This document shows, one piece after another, positions 4,438 through 5,744 of a stretch of 5,744 nucleotides of DNA. Made by a program: the position numbers and the translations under genes. Under the pieces are notes generated by a model. It had not been told where the DNA came from. It did not search any database and saw only the letters and a list, made by a program, of their open reading frames with translations. Within the stretch, counting starts at the first letter, position 1, and the number at the start of each line of letters is the position of its first letter. Origin of the DNA: Desulfobacterales bacterium (GTDB taxonomy: Bacteria; Desulfobacterota; Desulfobacteria; Desulfobacterales; UBA11574); contig JAQYVG010000216.1 of NCBI GenBank assembly GCA_030145595.1, positions 1-5,744 on the forward strand. Direction: 5' to 3'.

Positions 4438-5744
4438 AAAAAAACAGTATCAGGCCAGACTTGTATAAAGAGATAGAGAAACTTGGAGCCAAAGATATGG
4501 AGATTTGCATGCAGTGCGGCAACTGCAGCGCCGCATGCCCTTTGTCCAGTGGCACAAATACTTTTCCTCGCAGGGTATATCGCTTTCTTCAGCTCGGATT
4601 AGAGCAAAAGCTGCTTGAGTCGCCCGAACCTTGGCTCTGCTATTACTGCGGGGATTGCAATACAGACTGTCCCCGCGGTGCTGAACCTGCCGAAACAATG
4701 ATGGCCACCCGTCGCTGGTTGACCACCCAATATGACTGGACCGGGTTAGCCCGTCGGTTCTATGCATCACCGGCTTGGGAAGTAGGTGCTTTTGCTTTGG
4801 TGGCGCTGAGTATTATTACGCTTTTCATCTTTGGCCACGGTCCCATTGTCACCGACCGCGTGGCCCTCAATACCTTTGCTCCGGTCGCCTGGGTTAAACT
4901 CGGCGACAAGATCATGCTGACCGTCTTGGGGGCTCTATTGCTATCTAACGGGTTTCGAATGTACAGCAGCATCATGCGGGACACCAAGATTCCGCTTCTG
5001 ACCTACATCACGGAAGCAAAGACCTTTATCCTGCACTATTTCACACAGAAACGATGGCGCAAATGCGGCAGCGGACAAAGAGGCCGATGGTGGCGCCACT
5101 TCTTGTTGTTTTCCGGTTATGTGACCATGGAAGTATTGGTAATCGGCTTTTTAGGATCATTCCAGACCGAAATCGTTCATCCCATGTGGCATCCTACCCG
5201 CATTTTCGGATATTACGCCACTATCGCTATAATGATCGTTTCCGCCGACATGCTCATCAGCCGCTACAAGAAAGAAGAGACACTCCACCGGTATTCAGAT
5301 TTCACGGACTGGTTTTTTCTGGTGCTTCTGTTTCTAATGGCGTTTACCGGAATTTTCATTCACTTCTTTCGTCTCGCCGCCTGGCCCCTTGCAACCTACT
5401 TTATGTACGTAATTCACCTTGCGATATGCGTGGGCATGCTTTGCATCATGATTCCATTTGGAAAATTGGGGCATCTTTTCTACCGACCGCTGGCGATTTT
5501 TTTGACTACGGTAAAGGAAAAGGCGACCAAAGACTCTAATATCGACATAGAGGCATTAAAGGCTGCGGTTGGAGAAACGTTTATGACTTGCCTGCAGTGC
5601 GGTACCTGCACGGGTGTATGCCCGTGGAATCTGGTTTCATCCTATAACCCGCGCCAGATCCTGCGTTATATTAGTCTGGATAAGTGCACGGAGCAATCCG
5701 TTGATAAGGCCGTCTGGAGCTGTGTCACCTGTAACCAATGTGGT
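4434..5744 (+). CDS. Membrane-bound Hdr/Qmo-like iron-sulfur protein with two dicluster modules (3' end outside window)
   Basis: 437 codons are visible without a stop; the C-terminus is cut by the window. Module 1 is HdrC-like, with two [4Fe-4S] motifs: Cys25-28-31-35-Pro and Cys69-72-75-79-Pro. It is followed by six predicted helices (about 115-134, 158-177, 219-241, 256-276, 291-312, 319-341). Module 2 has Cys386-389-392-396-Pro and then Cys430, 433 and 436, with the fourth Cys beyond the edge. The basic loops (about 206-221 and 277-286) put both modules in the cytoplasm. His310 and His328, 18 residues apart in adjacent helices, are candidates for heme b ligands as in NarI/HdrE-type subunits. 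The N-terminal 350 residues resemble QmoC (HdrC joined to HdrE). Module 2 then adds an HdrD/TmcB/HmcF-like part, which may continue into CCG domains. The likely role is passing electrons between the quinone pool and cytoplasmic Fe-S or thiol/disulfide partners. Family placement is strong; the substrate is unknown. Confidence 0.88.
   Translation, partial: MKKNSIRPDLYKEIEKLGAKDMEICMQCGNCSAACPLSSGTNTFPRRVYRFLQLGLEQKLLESPEPWLCYYCGDCNTDCPRGAEPAETMMATRRWLTTQYDWTGLARRFYASPAWEVGAFALVALSIITLFIFGHGPIVTDRVALNTFAPVAWVKLGDKIMLTVLGALLLSNGFRMYSSIMRDTKIPLLTYITEAKTFILHYFTQKRWRKCGSGQRGRWWRHFLLFSGYVTMEVLVIGFLGSFQTEIVHPMWHPTRIFGYYATIAIMIVSADMLISRYKKEETLHRYSDFTDWFFLVLLFLMAFTGIFIHFFRLAAWPLATYFMYVIHLAICVGMLCIMIPFGKLGHLFYRPLAIFLTTVKEKATKDSNIDIEALKAAVGETFMTCLQCGTCTGVCPWNLVSSYNPRQILRYISLDKCTEQSVDKAVWSCVTCNQCG

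Noticed and set aside
5054..5539. 161-aa open frame on the + strand
   Set aside because: It lies wholly inside the Fe-S membrane protein gene in another frame. Its translation is Arg/His-rich with no family signature, whereas the main frame shows clear helices and Cys motifs.
4434..5744. Possible frameshift or gene fusion artefact joining two separate subunits
   Set aside because: The frame is open throughout, and the linker between helix 6 and module 2 (about 342-385) is continuous and charged as expected, with no stop or start signals that suggest two genes.

Overview
The window looks like part of an anaerobic, probably sulfate- or sulfur-metabolising bacterium of the Desulfobacterota (former Deltaproteobacteria). 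The reasons are the gene types (PAS-linked sigma54 activator, tandem universal stress protein, stand-alone receiver, Hdr/Qmo-type membrane iron-sulfur protein), the moderate base composition, and the short hairpin-bearing intergenic repeats. This assignment is inference; no rRNA or other taxonomic marker is present. All supported genes are on the + strand.

Layout: 1-215 is non-coding, with two copies of a 56-bp-period hairpin repeat followed by two further inverted repeats. 216-1943 encodes a PAS-PAS-AAA+-Fis activator of sigma54 RNA polymerase. 1944-2357 is a 414-bp regulatory stretch holding a terminator-like hairpin, a cluster of TGCAACA boxes built around a 24-bp palindrome (likely enhancer site) and a GG-N10-GC sigma54 promoter at 2287-2302. 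2358-2891 is an unnamed 177-aa cytoplasmic protein. It is followed directly by 2895-3812, a double-domain universal stress protein whose long Shine-Dalgarno sequence lies in the end of the preceding gene. 3813-4011 holds a large imperfect inverted repeat with T-runs and a possible sigma70 promoter. 4012-4437 is a single-domain response regulator. Its stop codon overlaps the TTG start of the last gene (4434 to beyond the window end), a membrane iron-sulfur protein with two paired-cubane ferredoxin modules on either side of a six-helix membrane core.

Proposed working model (inference): the PAS activator senses redox or an electron-carrier-related signal, binds the TGCAACA palindrome and switches on the sigma54 promoter about 275 bp downstream. 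This drives the hypothetical protein, the UspA-like protein and perhaps, by read-through, the receiver and the Hdr/Qmo-like membrane complex. The order hypothetical protein / Usp / receiver / membrane Fe-S protein recalls, from memory, the surroundings of the Tmc transmembrane redox complex of Desulfovibrio. The most useful points for a reader are the promoter that overrules the longest start of the 177-aa gene, and the fused architecture of the last gene.
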